Below are positions 43,687 through 55,712 of a DNA stretch of 64,000 nucleotides, in pieces. The notes under the pieces were generated by a model. It saw only the letters and a program-made list of their open reading frames with translations, was not told where the DNA came from and searched no databases. This stretch comes from Bidens hawaiensis (lineage: Eukaryota > Streptophyta > Magnoliopsida > Asterales > Asteraceae). The position numbers and the translations under genes are program-made. The stretch is from the NCBI GenBank assembly GCA_021521415.1, contig JAIQDT010000666.1, forward strand, positions 186,001 through 250,000, given 5' to 3'. The first letter of the stretch is position 1. Each line of letters opens with the position of its first letter.

Positions 43687-45928
43687 CAAGATTCCTTCAA
43701 ATGATCTTGGATCATGTTGCTCCAACACTTCCTCAGCGCCGTCCGATCCGATATGTTGAGAGTGTGAATAAACGGATCTTCGCCCGTGTCGATCCTCCAG
43801 TGCGAGGAGCAAACCTGAGCTTCGTCCTCGCCATACTCCACTCTTTGGGTACTTAATCAACCCGGAGTATGTGCCTGCTCGTGGGGATGAGTTTAGGGAC
43901 CCGGCACCACAACAGGCAGGAGCATCTAAAGCTATACATGCTGCTCCTGTTGTGTCACCGGAGGAGGAAGTGGACCTTGATGCATAATTTGGTGTTCAAG
44001 GCTTCTTTGATATGGATCGGGTGGATCCAGAGGAGAACGTTCAGGTCCAGGTTGAACGTGCTTCGACTGTGCATGTTACTAGGGCAGCTACAACGGTGGC
44101 TGGCTCAGATTCTGATGATGAAGTGGCAGAGGCCAGAAGGATTATGGTGACTCGAGAAAGACTACATGGGAAAAGAAAGAGAACAGATGATGATGACGAG
44201 TCTGATTATGAAGAAGAGGTACAACAACTGATAAGAAGGTCAAGAAGGGAACGGATAGGTGCAGGATCAGGAGCCGGTGAGAGCTCTAGGGTGGTACGTT
44301 TCACTCCACCAGCACTATCCGGTATGACAATGGTTCCCTCGTCACTACAGGTTACAAGGCCAAGCGCTACGGGTGTTCCCGTGGTGGCTATCTCGTCTAC
44401 ATTTGGCCTCCCATCCACTACTTTCCAACTTTCGACTCCCGTGATCGTTTCGTTGCCGCCTCCGACCGTTACTCCATAGGAGGTCGTGGCACGCTTTATC
44501 GAGTCGACTGTTGTGACCACTGCAGGGTTATCAATGACGATACCACCTGCGGTTACGTCTATTTCTACTTCTGAGGTCCCGGTGACATCGGAAATCCCTA
44601 CTCAGTACACTCACGATTTATCGCATATGAGGTTCGATTTAGATGCAACCATATCAGACTCAGAACGAATAGCAGCACTGGAACGGGTCGTGGCAGAGCA
44701 GTCAAAGATTAATCTTATCCAGACCCAGGCTATTCAGCGCCTAGTTACAGAGAATCAGATGCAGTCGTCCCTCCAGGTACAACATGGAAAAATCATAGAT
44801 GCTTTCAAGGAGTTCTTGGCATCTCAGGGGGAGACGAGCTGTAAAGGCGACGAGTTGAGGACGAAGAGAAGAAATGATAGAGACGATGATCCCAATGCGT
44901 CGAAAGATGCAGGTGGTGAGCTACCAAGAACTACTCAAGCTCTTGGAACTTCCACAACTCAGGGGGAGTCGACATCTGCAGCTGGTGATGATGTGGTGGT
45001 GGTGGACGTAGAGGAGATGGTTGATGACTTGGTTGGTGATGATGATATTCTACCGAGTGATGTGATAGAGAAAATTGGTGAAGAGATTGTGATGGATACA
45101 CAGATTGAAGAGGGAGAGATAGTAGAAGAGAATGTGGAGCATGATATTCCAGATGTTGAGAAAGCCGATATGAGTGAACAGATTGGAAGCGATAAGTCTG
45201 AATGGGAAGAGCAGCCTAGGTGGAAGGAAGGCTATGCTCAGTGGTTCGTCAAAACGAAGAAACCGGCGGTCCCTACAATGTTTAAGAAGAGTTACAACAT
45301 TAAAGGCTATGCTTAAGCGAAGAAAGGGATTATTTGCTGGATCTATGATGAGCAGTTGAGGCTCTTCGTGATTAAAAGGTATGACGGTGTTCAGTATTTT
45401 AAAAGACTGTTAAGATCGTTTAATACACTGCCGGAATGTGAAGTGAAAGACTTAGCCAGATTGTGGTTAATCAATCGAAGTGACGATAATATGGCTAGAG
45501 TTATTGGGAAAATTGTATGGAAAGAAAGTATAAAAGAGAAGAAATTTGAGCTGTTAAAACCACAGAAGGGAAAACTTGTTGAAGACAAGGATAGAGGTTT
45601 GAGAGCTGATGGAAAGCCTTGGATGGTCATGAAGTATAAACCGATCCGGTGTTTGAAAGAAGTACCGATGAAGCTTATGCCCAAGGATATGCTTAAAGAC
45701 CTAAAGTGGTGGTTTGTAGATTGTGAGACAGCTGAGGCAGTGATGGAAGACGAGGATGAACAAGAGGTGCTAAGAGTTTACGATCCGATGCATTTGGTAA
45801 ACTTATCGCAAGCTGATCTTCAGGTGCTCAATGAGAAGAAAATCTTTTATATTCCTGCTTGGAAAGACGAAGCGAGGAAATATCAAAGAGTTGTGTCGGT
45901 TTGTGTTCGAGAAGGAGTGCATGCGTGA
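43687..45928 (+). pseudogene. Accessory ORF3, 3' part (outer element)
   Basis: Continues from 31,101. After an early frame change near 43,790 (VDPPVRG against the TSSARSKP frame of the nested copy) it runs in one frame to TGA at 45,926, with TAA at 43,985, TAG at 44,477 and TAA at 45,314. It keeps the acidic/basic middle (KRKRTDDDDESDYEEE), the coiled-coil region (DSERIAALERVVAEQS) and the C-terminal domain ending QRVVSVCVREGVHA. The C-terminal 190 residues are strongly similar to the nested copy, although both genes are broken. Confidence 0.82.
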
Positions 45929-45988
45929 AGATACAAGGTTGAAGATTACAAGACACGTGATTGAAGCTAAAGAGATGAAGCTACTGCC

Positions 45989-45997
45989 AAGGGGGAG
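45989..45997 (+). other. Polypurine tract (outer)
   Basis: AAGGGGGAG, followed by TC and the 3' LTR at 46,000. Confidence 0.9.
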
Positions 45998-45999
45998 TC

Positions 46000-46410
46000 T
46001 GTTGGTGCATAATGTCAGTAGTTCAGTGTCTAGTGTCTGTAATTGCGTTTGTAATATTTTATGTTTTGTATAAGTGAAGTTGCTAACAAGTTCGCTGATA
46101 TGGGCGAACTTGTTAGACAAGCGAAGTTAGTGACAACTTCGCCTGAACATGCCAGGCGAAGTTGTCGTGATTATATAAGCCATCTGTTACGGCTTATTAA
46201 TAATTAATTCAGTTTTACAGTTTTCGTGCATTCGAGTCAGAGAGAGTCTGTAATCAAGTGATCTTCGTATCACGTGTTTAAGGTTGGTATACAACTTGTT
46301 TGATTATCGTGTGTTAATCGTATTGTTTTCTATACTCGTAACGTCTTACGTAGGGATTCCGCACCTGCGTAGTACGCGATATCTCGTGTAGATCCGGCTG
46401 GGAACCTACA
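46000..46410 (+). repeat. 3' LTR of outer copia element (411 bp)
   Basis: Same length as the 5' LTR. By my count there are seven substitutions and no indels. It is followed directly by the CCTGG duplication and the rest of the interrupted satellite monomer. Confidence 0.95.
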
Positions 46411-46415
46411 CCTGG
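46411..46415. repeat. Target-site duplication CCTGG (right copy)
   Basis: Matches 21,512-21,516 and is followed by 'agacctgcat', the normal continuation of the satellite monomer. Confidence 0.95.
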
Positions 46416-49400
46416 AGACCTGCATAGAATATTTTATTACCACACGAAAGAATCGGAACAATTTGATGTCCCTAGAGCTTTCCCGTGGCCCGTTCTAAAT
46501 TTTGCTAATACGGCCAAAGGGGTATGTTCACTGTCAGCCCGAAAAAACTGAGTATGGGGCTATTCACCGAATCTGGCCATATTTTCGGTCTTGTAGACTT
46601 CCATCGAATACTTTATGGCACTACAAAAGAATTGGATCAATTTGATGTCCCTAGAGCTTTCACGTGGCCCCTTTAATATATTGCTACTACGTTAAAAGGG
46701 GTATGTTTACCAACAGCCGGAAAAACTGAGTATGGGGCAAATCACTGAATTTGACCATATTTTCGGTCCTTGAGACTTCCATCGAATATTTTATGACCTT
46801 ACGAAAGAATCAGATAAATTTGATGTCCCTAAAGCTTTCCCGTGGCCCGTTCGAACTTTTGCTACTACGACCAAAAGAGTATGTTCACCGTCAACCCGAA
46901 AAAACTGAGTGACGATATTTTAGGTCCTGGAGACTTTCATCGTATACTTTATGACCCTACGAAAGAATCGGATCAATTTGATGTCCCTAAAGCTTTCCCG
47001 TGGCCCGTTCGAACTTTTGCTACTACGACCAAAAGAGTGTTCACCGTCATCCCGAAAAAACTAAGTGACGATATTTTCGGTCCTGGAGACTTCCATCGAA
47101 TATTTTATGACCCTACGAAAGAATCGGATCAATTTGATGTCCCTAGAGCTTTCCCGTGGCCCGTTCGAAATTTGATACTACGACTAAAAAGGTATGTTCA
47201 TCGTCAGCCCGAAAAAACTAAGTATGGGGCTATTCACCGAATCTGACCATATTTTCGGTACTGGAGACTTCCAACGAATATTTTATAACCCTGCGAAACA
47301 ATCGGATTAATTCGATGTCCCTATAGCTTTCCCGTGGCCCGTTCAAAATTTTGCTACTACGAACAAAGAGGTATGTTTACCGTCAGCTCGAAAAAACTGA
47401 GTATGGGGCTATTCACCGAATCTGACCATATTTTCGGTCCTGTAGACTTCCATCGAATATTATATGACCCTATGAAAAATCGGATCAACTTGATGTCCTT
47501 AGAGCTTTCCTGTGGCCCGTTTGATATATTGATACTACGGCTATAGTGGTATGTTCACCGTCTGCCCGAAAAAACAGTGTATCGGGCTAATCACCGAATC
47601 TGACAATATTTTCGGTCCTAGAGACTTCCATCGAATACTTTATGAGACTACGAAAGAATCGGATCAATTTGATGTCCCTAGAGCTTTCCCGTCGCCCGTT
47701 TGAAATTTTGCTACTACGACCAAAGGTGTATGTTCACCGTCAGCCCGAAAAAACTGAGTATGGAGCTATTTACCGAATCTGACCATATTTTTGGTCCTAG
47801 AGACTTCCATCAAATATTTTATTACCCTACGAAAGAATCGGATCAATTTGATGTCTCTAGAGCTTTCTCGTGGCCCGTTCGAAATTTTGCTACTACGGCC
47901 AAATGGGTATGTTCACCATCAGCCCGAAAAAACTGAGTATGGGGCTATTCACCGAATCCGACCATATTTTCGGTCCTGGAGACCTGCATCGAATATTTTA
48001 TGATCCTACGAAAGAATCGGACCGATTTGATCTCCATAGAGCTTTCCCGTGGCCCGTTCGAAATTTTGGTACTACGGCCAAAGGGGTATGTACGCCGTTG
48101 GCCCGAAAAAACTAAGTATGGGGATATTCACCCAAAATGACCATATTTTCGGTCTTGGAGACCAGCATCGAATATTTTATGACGCCACGAAATAATCGGA
48201 TCAATTTGATGTCCCTAGAGTTTTCCCGTGGCCCGTTCGAAATTTTGCTACTACAGCCAAAGGTGTAGTTCACTGACAGCCCACAAAAACTGAGTATGGG
48301 GCTATTCACCGAATCTGACCATATTTTCGGTCCTGAAGACATCCATCGAATACTTTATGACCCTACAAAAGGATTGGATCAATTTGATGTCCCTAGAGTT
48401 TTCACGTGGCCCCTTTGATACATTGCTACTACGTTAAAGGGGTATGTTTACCAACAGCCCGAAAAAACTGAGTATGTGGCTAATCACCGAATTTGACCAT
48501 ATTTTCGGTCCTTGAGACTTCCATCGAATATTTTATGACCTTACGAAAGAATCAGATCAATTTGATGTCCCTAAAGCTTTCCTGTGGCCCGTTCGAACTT
48601 TTGCTACTACGACCTAAAGAGTATGTTCACCGTCAACCCGAAAAAACTGAGTGACGATATTTTCTGTCCTGGAGACTTATATCGTATACTTTATGACCCT
48701 ACGAAAGAATCGGATCAATTTGATGTCCTTAGAGCTTTCCCGTGGCCGTTCAAAATTTTGCTACTACGACCAAAGAGGTATGTTCATCGTAAGCCCGAAA
48801 AAACTAAGTTTGGGGCTATTCACCAAATCTGACCATATTTTCTGTCCAAGAGACTTCCATCGAATATTTTATAACTCTACGAAACAATCGGATTAATTTG
48901 ATGTCCCTATAGCTTTCCCGTGGCCCGTTCGAAATTTTGCTACTACGACCAAAGAGGTATGTTCACCGTCAGATCGAAAAAACGGAGTATTGGGCTATTC
49001 ACCGAATCTGACAATATTTTCGGTCCTGTAGACTTCCATCGAATATTTTATGACCCTATGAAAAATTGGATCAACTTGATGTCCTTAGAGCTTTCCCGTG
49101 GCCCGTTTGATATATTTCTACTACGGCCAAAGGGGTATGTTTATCGTCTGCCCGAAAAAACAGTGTATCGGGCTAATCACCGAATCTGACCATATTTTCA
49201 GTCCTAGAGACTTCCATCGAATAATTTTTGAGACAACTAAAGAATCAGATCAATTTGATGTCCCTAGAGCTTTCCCGTCGCCCGTTTGAAATTTTACTGC
49301 TACGACCTAAGGGGTATGTTCATCATCAGCCCGAAAAAACTAAGTATGGGGCTATTTACCGAACCGACCATATTTTCAGACCAGGAGACCTGCTTCGAAT

Positions 49401-49989
49401 ATTTTATGACCCTACGAAAGAATCAGATCGATTTGATGTCCCTAGAGCTTTCCCGTGGCCCGTTCGAAATTTTGCTAATACGGCCAAAGGGGTATGTTCG
49501 CCGTCAACCCGAAAAAACTAAGTATGGGGCTATTCACCCAAAATGACCATATTTTTGGTCCTGGAGACCTGCATCGAATATTTTATTACCACACGAAAGA
49601 ATCGGAACAATTTGATGTCCCTAGAGCTTTCCCGTGGCCTGTTCTAAATTTTGCTAATACGGCCAAAGGGGTATGTTCACCGTCGGCCCGAAAAAACTGA
49701 GTATGGGGCTATTCACCGAATCTAACCATATTTTCGGTCCTGGAGACCTCCATCGATTACTTTATGACACTATAAAAGAATTGGATCAATTTGATGTCCT
49801 AGAGCTTTCACGTGGCCCCTTTGATATATTGCAACTACGTCCAAGGGGTATGTTTACCAACAGCCCGAAAAAACTGAGTATGCGGCTAATCACCGAATTT
49901 GACCATATTTTCGGTCCATGAGACTTCCATCGAATATTTTATGACCTTACGAAAGAAACATATCAATTTGATGTCCCAAAAGCTTTCCC
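46411..49989. repeat. Satellite, higher-order type A segment with one extra monomer
   Basis: 46,411-46,841 resembles 12,630-13,050. From 46,842 the order follows the type-A unit from 5,373 on. The distance between the two double-short-monomer blocks is 3,148 bp (46,842 to 49,990) against 2,969 bp in the main array, a difference of 179 bp or one whole monomer (additional monomer near 47,870-48,050). Confidence 0.82.
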
Positions 49990-51731
49990 GTGGCCCGTTT
50001 GAACTTTTGCTACTACGACCAAAAGAGTATGTTCACCGTCAACCCGAAAAAACTGAGTGACGATATTTTCGGTCATGGAGACTTCCATCGTACACTTTAT
50101 GACCCTACGAAAGAATCGGATCAATTTGATGTCCCTAAAGCTTTCCCGTGGCCCGTTCGAACATTTGCTACTACGACCAAAAGAGTGTTCACCGTCAACC
50201 CGAAAAACCTAAGTGACGATATTTTCGGTCCTGGAGACTTCCATCGAATATTTTATGACCCTACGAAAGAATCGGATCAATTTGATGTCCCTAGAGCTTT
50301 CCCGTGGCCCGTTCGAAATTTGATACTACGACCAAAAAGGTATGTTCATCGTCAGCCCGAAAAAACTAAGTATGCGGCTATTCACCGAATCTGACCATAT
50401 TTTCGGTACTGGAGACTTCCATCGAATATTTTATAACCCTGCGAAACAATCGGATTAATTTGATGTCCCTATAGCTTTCCCGTGGCCCGTTCAAAATTTT
50501 AATACTACGAACAAAGAGGTATGTTTACCGTCAACTCGAAAAAACAGAGTATAGGGCTATTCACCGAATCTGACCATATTTTCGGTCCTGTAGACTACCA
50601 TCGAATATTTTATGACCCTATGAAAAATAGGATCAACTTAATGTCCTTAGAGCTTTCCCGTGGCCCGTTTGATATATTGCTACTACGGCCATCGGGGTAT
50701 GTTCACCGTCTGCCCGAAAAAACAGTGTATCGGGCTAATCACCGAATCTGACAATATTTTCGGTCCTAGAGACTTCCATCGAATACTTTATGAGACTACG
50801 AAAGAATCGGATCAATTTGATGTCCCTAGAGCTTTCCCGTCGTCCGTTTGAAATTTTGCTACTACGACTAAAGGGGTATGTTCACCATCAGCCCGAAAAA
50901 ACTAAGTATGGGGCTATTTACCGAACCGACCATATTTTTGGTCCTGGAGACTTCCATTAAATATTTTATTACCCTACGAAAGGCACGGATCAATTTGATG
51001 TCTCTAGAGCTTTCCCGTGGCCCGTTCGAAATTTTGCTACTACGGCCAGAAGGGTATGTTCACCATCAGCCCGAAAAAACTGAGTATGGTGCTATTCACC
51101 GAATCCGGCCATATTTTCGATCCTGGAGACCTGCATCGAATATTTTATGATCTTACGAAAGAATCGGATCGATTTGATCTCCAAAGAGCTTTCCCGTGGC
51201 CCGTTCGAAATTTTGGTACTACGGCCAAAGGGGTATGTTCGCCGTCAGCCCGAAAAAACTAAGTATGGGGATATTCACCCAAAATGACCATATTTTCGGT
51301 CTTGGAGACCTGCATCGAATATTTTATGACCCCACGAAATAATCAGATCAATTTGATGTCCCTAAAGTTTTCCCATGGCCCGTTCGAAATTTTGCTACTA
51401 CAGCCAAAGGGGTATGTTCACTGTCAGCCCGAAAAAACTGAGTATGGGGCTATTCATCGAATCTGACCATATTTTCGGTCCTGAAGACCTCGATCGAATA
51501 CTTTATGACCCTACAAAAGAATTGGATTAATTTGATGTCCCTAAAGTTTTCACGTGGCCACTTTGATATATTGCTACTACGTCAAAGGGGTATGTTTACC
51601 AACAGCACGAAAAAACTGAGTATGGGGCTAATCACCGAATTTGACTATATTTTCGGTCCTTGAGACTTCCATCGAATATTTTAAGACCTTACGAAATAAT
51701 CAGATCAATTTGATGTCCCTAAAGCTTTCCC
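49990..51731. repeat. Satellite, 10-monomer part of higher-order type A (1,742 bp)
   Basis: The spacing of 1,742 bp between 49,990 and 51,732 equals that of the 10-monomer part in the main array (8,342 to 10,084). Monomer order matches. Confidence 0.82.
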
Positions 51732-53030
51732 GTGGCCCGTTCGAACTTTTGCTACTTCGACCAAAAGAGTATGTTCACCGTCAACCCGAAAAAACTTAGT
51801 GACGATATTTTCGGTCCTGGAGACTTATATCGTATACTTTATGACCCTACGAAAGAATCGGATCAATTTGATGTCCCTAGAGCTTTCCCGTGGCCGTTCG
51901 AAATTTTGCTACTACGACCAAAGAGGTATGTTTTATCGTCAGCCCGAAAAAACTAAGTATGGGGCTATTCACCAAACCTGACCATATTTTCGGTCCAAGA
52001 GACTTCCATCGAATATTTTATAACCCTACCAAACAATGGATTAATTTGATGTCCCTATAGCTTTCCCGTGGCCCGTTCGTAATTTTGCAACTACGACTAA
52101 ATAGGTATGTTCACCGTCAGCTCGAAAAAACTGAGTATTGGGCTATTAACCGAATCTGACAATATTTTCGGTCCTGTCGACTTCCATCTAATATTTTATG
52201 ACCCTATGAAAAATCAGATCAACTTGATGTCCTTAGAGCTTTCCCGTGGGCTGTTTGATATATTTCTACTACGGCCAAAGGGGTATGTTCACCGTCTGTT
52301 CGAAAAAACAGTGTATCGGGCTAATCAGCGAATCTGACCATATTTTCAGTCCTAGAGACTTCCATCGAATAATTTATAAGACTACAAAAGAATCAGATCA
52401 ATTTGATGTCCCTAGTGCTTTCCCGTCGCCCGTTTGAAATTTTGCTGCTATGACCTAAAGGGTATGTTCACTATCAGCCCGAAAAAACTAAGTATGGGGC
52501 TATTTACCGAACCGACCATATTTTCAGACCTGGAGACCTGCTTCGAATATTTTATGACCCTCCGAAAGAATCAGATCGATTTGATGTCCCTAAAGCTTTC
52601 CCGTGGCCCGTTCGAAATTTTGCTACTACGGCCAAAGAAGTATTTTCGCCGTCAGCCCGAAAAACTAAGTATGGGGCTATTCACCCAAAATGACCATATT
52701 TTCGGTCCTGGAGACCTGCATCGAATATTTTATGACCCCACTAAAGAATCAGATCAATTTGATATCCCTAGAGCTTTCCCGTGGCCCGTTCGAAATTTTG
52801 CTACTACGGCCAAAGGGGTATGTTCACCGTCAGCTCGAAAAAACTGAGTATGGGCTATTTACCGAATCTGACCATATTTTCGGTGCTGAAGACCTCCATC
52901 GAATACTTTATGACCCTACGAAACAATTGGATCAATTTGATTTCCCTAAAGATTTCACGTGGCCCCTTTGATATATTTCTACTACGTCAAAGAGGTATGT
53001 TCACCAGCAGCCCGAAAAAACTGAGTATGG
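51732..53030. repeat. Satellite, partial higher-order type B
   Basis: Matches 17,564-18,860 in order (for example 52,690 against 18,521, relative offsets 958 and 957). It diverges near 53,030 into the more variable array. Confidence 0.8.
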
Positions 53031-55200
53031 GGCTAATCACCGAATTTGACCATATTTTCGGTCCTGGAGACTTCCATCGAATACTTTATGACCCTATGAA
53101 ATAATTGGATCAAGTTGATGTCCCTAGAGCTTTCCCGTGGCCATTTCGAAATTTTGCTACTACGACCAACCTGGTATGTTCACCGTCAGCCTGTAAAAAC
53201 TATGTATGGGGCTATTCACCCAATTTGACCATATTTTCGTTCCTGAAGATTTACATCGAATATTTTATGACCCTACAAAGAAATCAGATCAATTTGATGT
53301 CCCTAGAGCTTTCCCGTGACCCGTTCGAAATTTTGCTACTACGGCTTAAGAGGTATGATCACCGTCAGCCCGAACAAACTGAGTATGGGTCTATTCACCC
53401 AAAATGACCATATTTTTGGTCCTGAAAACCTCCATTGAATACTTTATGACCCTATGAAAGAATTGAATCAATTTGATGTACCTAGAGCTTTCACGTGGCC
53501 CTTTCAAAATTTTTCTACTACGGCCAAAGAGGTATGTTCACCATCAGCCCAAAAAAACTGAGTATGGGGCTATTTACCGGATCCAACCATATTTTCGGTC
53601 CTGGAGACCTGCATCGAATATTTTATGACCCTACGAAAGAATCGGATCGATTTTATGTCCCTAGAGCTTTCCCGTGGCCCATTAGAAATTTTGCTACTAC
53701 GGCCAAAGGGGTGTGTTCGCGTCAGACCAAAAAAACTAAGTTTGAGGCTATTCACCGAAAATGACCATATTTTCGGTCCTGGAGACATGCATCAAATATT
53801 TTATTACCCCACGAAATAATCGGACCAATTTGATGTCCCTAGAGCTTTCCCGTGGCCCGTTCTAAATTTTGCTAATACAGCCGAAGGGGTATGTTCACCG
53901 TCAGCCCGAAAAAACTGAGTATGGGGCTATTCACCGAATCTGACCATATTTTCGGTTCTGGAGACCTCCATCAAACACTTTATGACCCTATGAAAGAATT
54001 GTATCAATTTGATGTCCCTAGTGCTTTCACGTGGCCCCTTTGATATATTACTATTACGGTCAAAAGGGTATATTCACCGTCAGCCCGAAAAAACTGAGTA
54101 TGGGGCAATTCACCGAATCTGAACATATTTTCGGTCCTGGAGACCTCCATCGAATATTTTATAACCCCACGAAATACTCGGATCAATTAGATGTCTCTAG
54201 AGATTTCCCGTGGCCCGTTCGAAATTTTGCTACTACGGCTAAAGAGGTATGTTCACCGTCAGCCCGAAAAAACTGAGTATGGGGCTATTCAACGAATCCG
54301 AGCATATTTTCGGTCCTGGAGACCTACATCGAATATTTTATGACCCCACGAAAGAATTAGATCAATTGGATGTCCATAAAGCTTTTCCGTGGCTCGTTCG
54401 AAAATTTGCTATTACGGCCAAAGAGGTATGTTCACCGTCAGCTCGAAAAAACTGAGTATGAGGCTATTCACCGAATCCAACCATATTTTCGGTCCTGGAG
54501 ACCTGCATCGAATATTTTATGACCATACAAAAGAATCGGATTGATTTGATATCCCTAGAGATTTCTCGTGGCCCGTTCGAAATTTTGCTACTACAGCCAA
54601 AGGGGTATGTTCACCGTCAGCCCGAAAAATCTTTGTATGGGGCTATTCATCGAATCTGACCATATTTTCGGTCCTGGAGACCACCATCGAATAGTTTCTG
54701 ACCCTACGGAAGATTCAGATCAATTTGATGTCCCTAGAGCTTTCTCGTGAACTATTCGAAATTTTGCTAATACGGCCAGAGGGGTATGTTCAACGTCAGC
54801 CCGAACAAACTGAGTATGGGTCTATTCACCCAAAATGACCATATTTTTGGTCCTGGACACCTCCATCGAATAGTTTATGACCCTACGAAAGAATCGGATC
54901 AATTTAATGTACCTAGAGCTTTCAAGTGGCCCGTTCAAAATTTTTCTACTATGGCCAAAGGGGTATGTTCACCGTCAGCCCGAAAAAACTGAGTATGGGG
55001 CTATTCACCGAATCCGACCATATTTTCGGTCCTGGAGACCTGCATCGAATATTTTATGACGCTACGAAAGAATCGGATCGATTTGATGTCTCTAGAGCTT
55101 TCCCGTGGCCCGTTCAAAATTTTGCTACTACGGCCAAAGGGGTATGTTCACCGTCAGCCCAAAAAAACTGAGTATGGGGCTATTCACCGAGTATGGGGCT
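53031..55200. repeat. Divergent satellite array (left of gypsy fragment)
   Basis: Same monomer family, but neighbours differ more and no long-range copy of the ordered units is seen. Single-base indels are frequent. Ends 'gagtatggggctattcaccgagtatggggctattaacc', where the phrase 'gagtatggggctatt' is duplicated at the edge of the inserted fragment. Confidence 0.8.
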
Positions 55201-55712
55201 ATTAACCTTATTATCCTACTCCTACAAACTATCTGAGCTTCGTACTCAGACAACCAATCCATTCCCAAAACCACATCGAACCCTCCTAAGGTCATAACAT
55301 ACAAAGTAACAGGGAACTCATGTCCCTCCAATTCTATCTTACAGTCCTTAACCATTTTCATTATTTTAACCGAAGTGTCACTAGCGGTTTCTACCATAAG
55401 AGTTTCAGAAACTCGGCAACATTTCATTTTAGCTAGTTTACTAAATTGTGTGGCTACGAAACTTTTGTTTCCACCCGAATCAAATAATACTGAAGCGGAA
55501 ATACCGTTTACTAGAAACGTACCTGTGACGACATCGGGAATATGCTTGGCTTGCTCTTGGGTCAACATGTAGGCCCTAGTCCTCGGCCTTGCTTGGTCAG
55601 CATCTTTCTACCCATTACCTCCAGCCTCACCATCGGTGCACTCTCTCGCCATGTGGCTTGTCTTGCCACATTTGTAACATGCTGGCTTCGCACTGCACTC
55701 ATTGGCATAATG
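55201..55712 (-). mobile_element. Ty3/gypsy gag-protease fragment embedded in satellite (about 0.5 kb)
   Basis: On the minus strand it encodes a CCHC zinc knuckle (CYKCGKTSHMAREC, 55,638-55,679), an in-frame TAG at 55,608, then MLTQEQAKHIPDVVTGTFLV with a retropepsin-type FDSGG motif, YVMTLGGFDVVLGMDWLSEY and QIVC, typical of the protease region of plant gypsy elements. It joins satellite on both sides without LTRs. About 75 bp of a monomer is missing at the join. It looks like a captured internal fragment and not a full insertion. In the protease motif the position after DSG is G where family members usually have A. Confidence 0.88.

Larger units (their letters stand above)
21517..46410 (+). 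mobile_element. Outer Ty1/copia LTR retrotransposon carrying a nested element (24,894 bp)
   Basis: Order: LTR, primer-binding site, leader, gag, pol with protease-integrase-RT-RNase H order (the copia order), a 2-kb spacer, an accessory ORF3, a polypurine tract and LTR, flanked by CCTGG. Without the nested element at 31,102-43,681 and one GTATC copy it would be about 12.3 kb. The two LTRs differ at about seven of 411 positions by my count, so it is older than the nested copy. gag, pol and ORF3 all carry nonsense codons or frameshifts, so it cannot encode full proteins. Classification rests on domain order and motifs. I infer an Asteraceae-type family from the general look of gag and ORF3. Confidence 0.95.
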
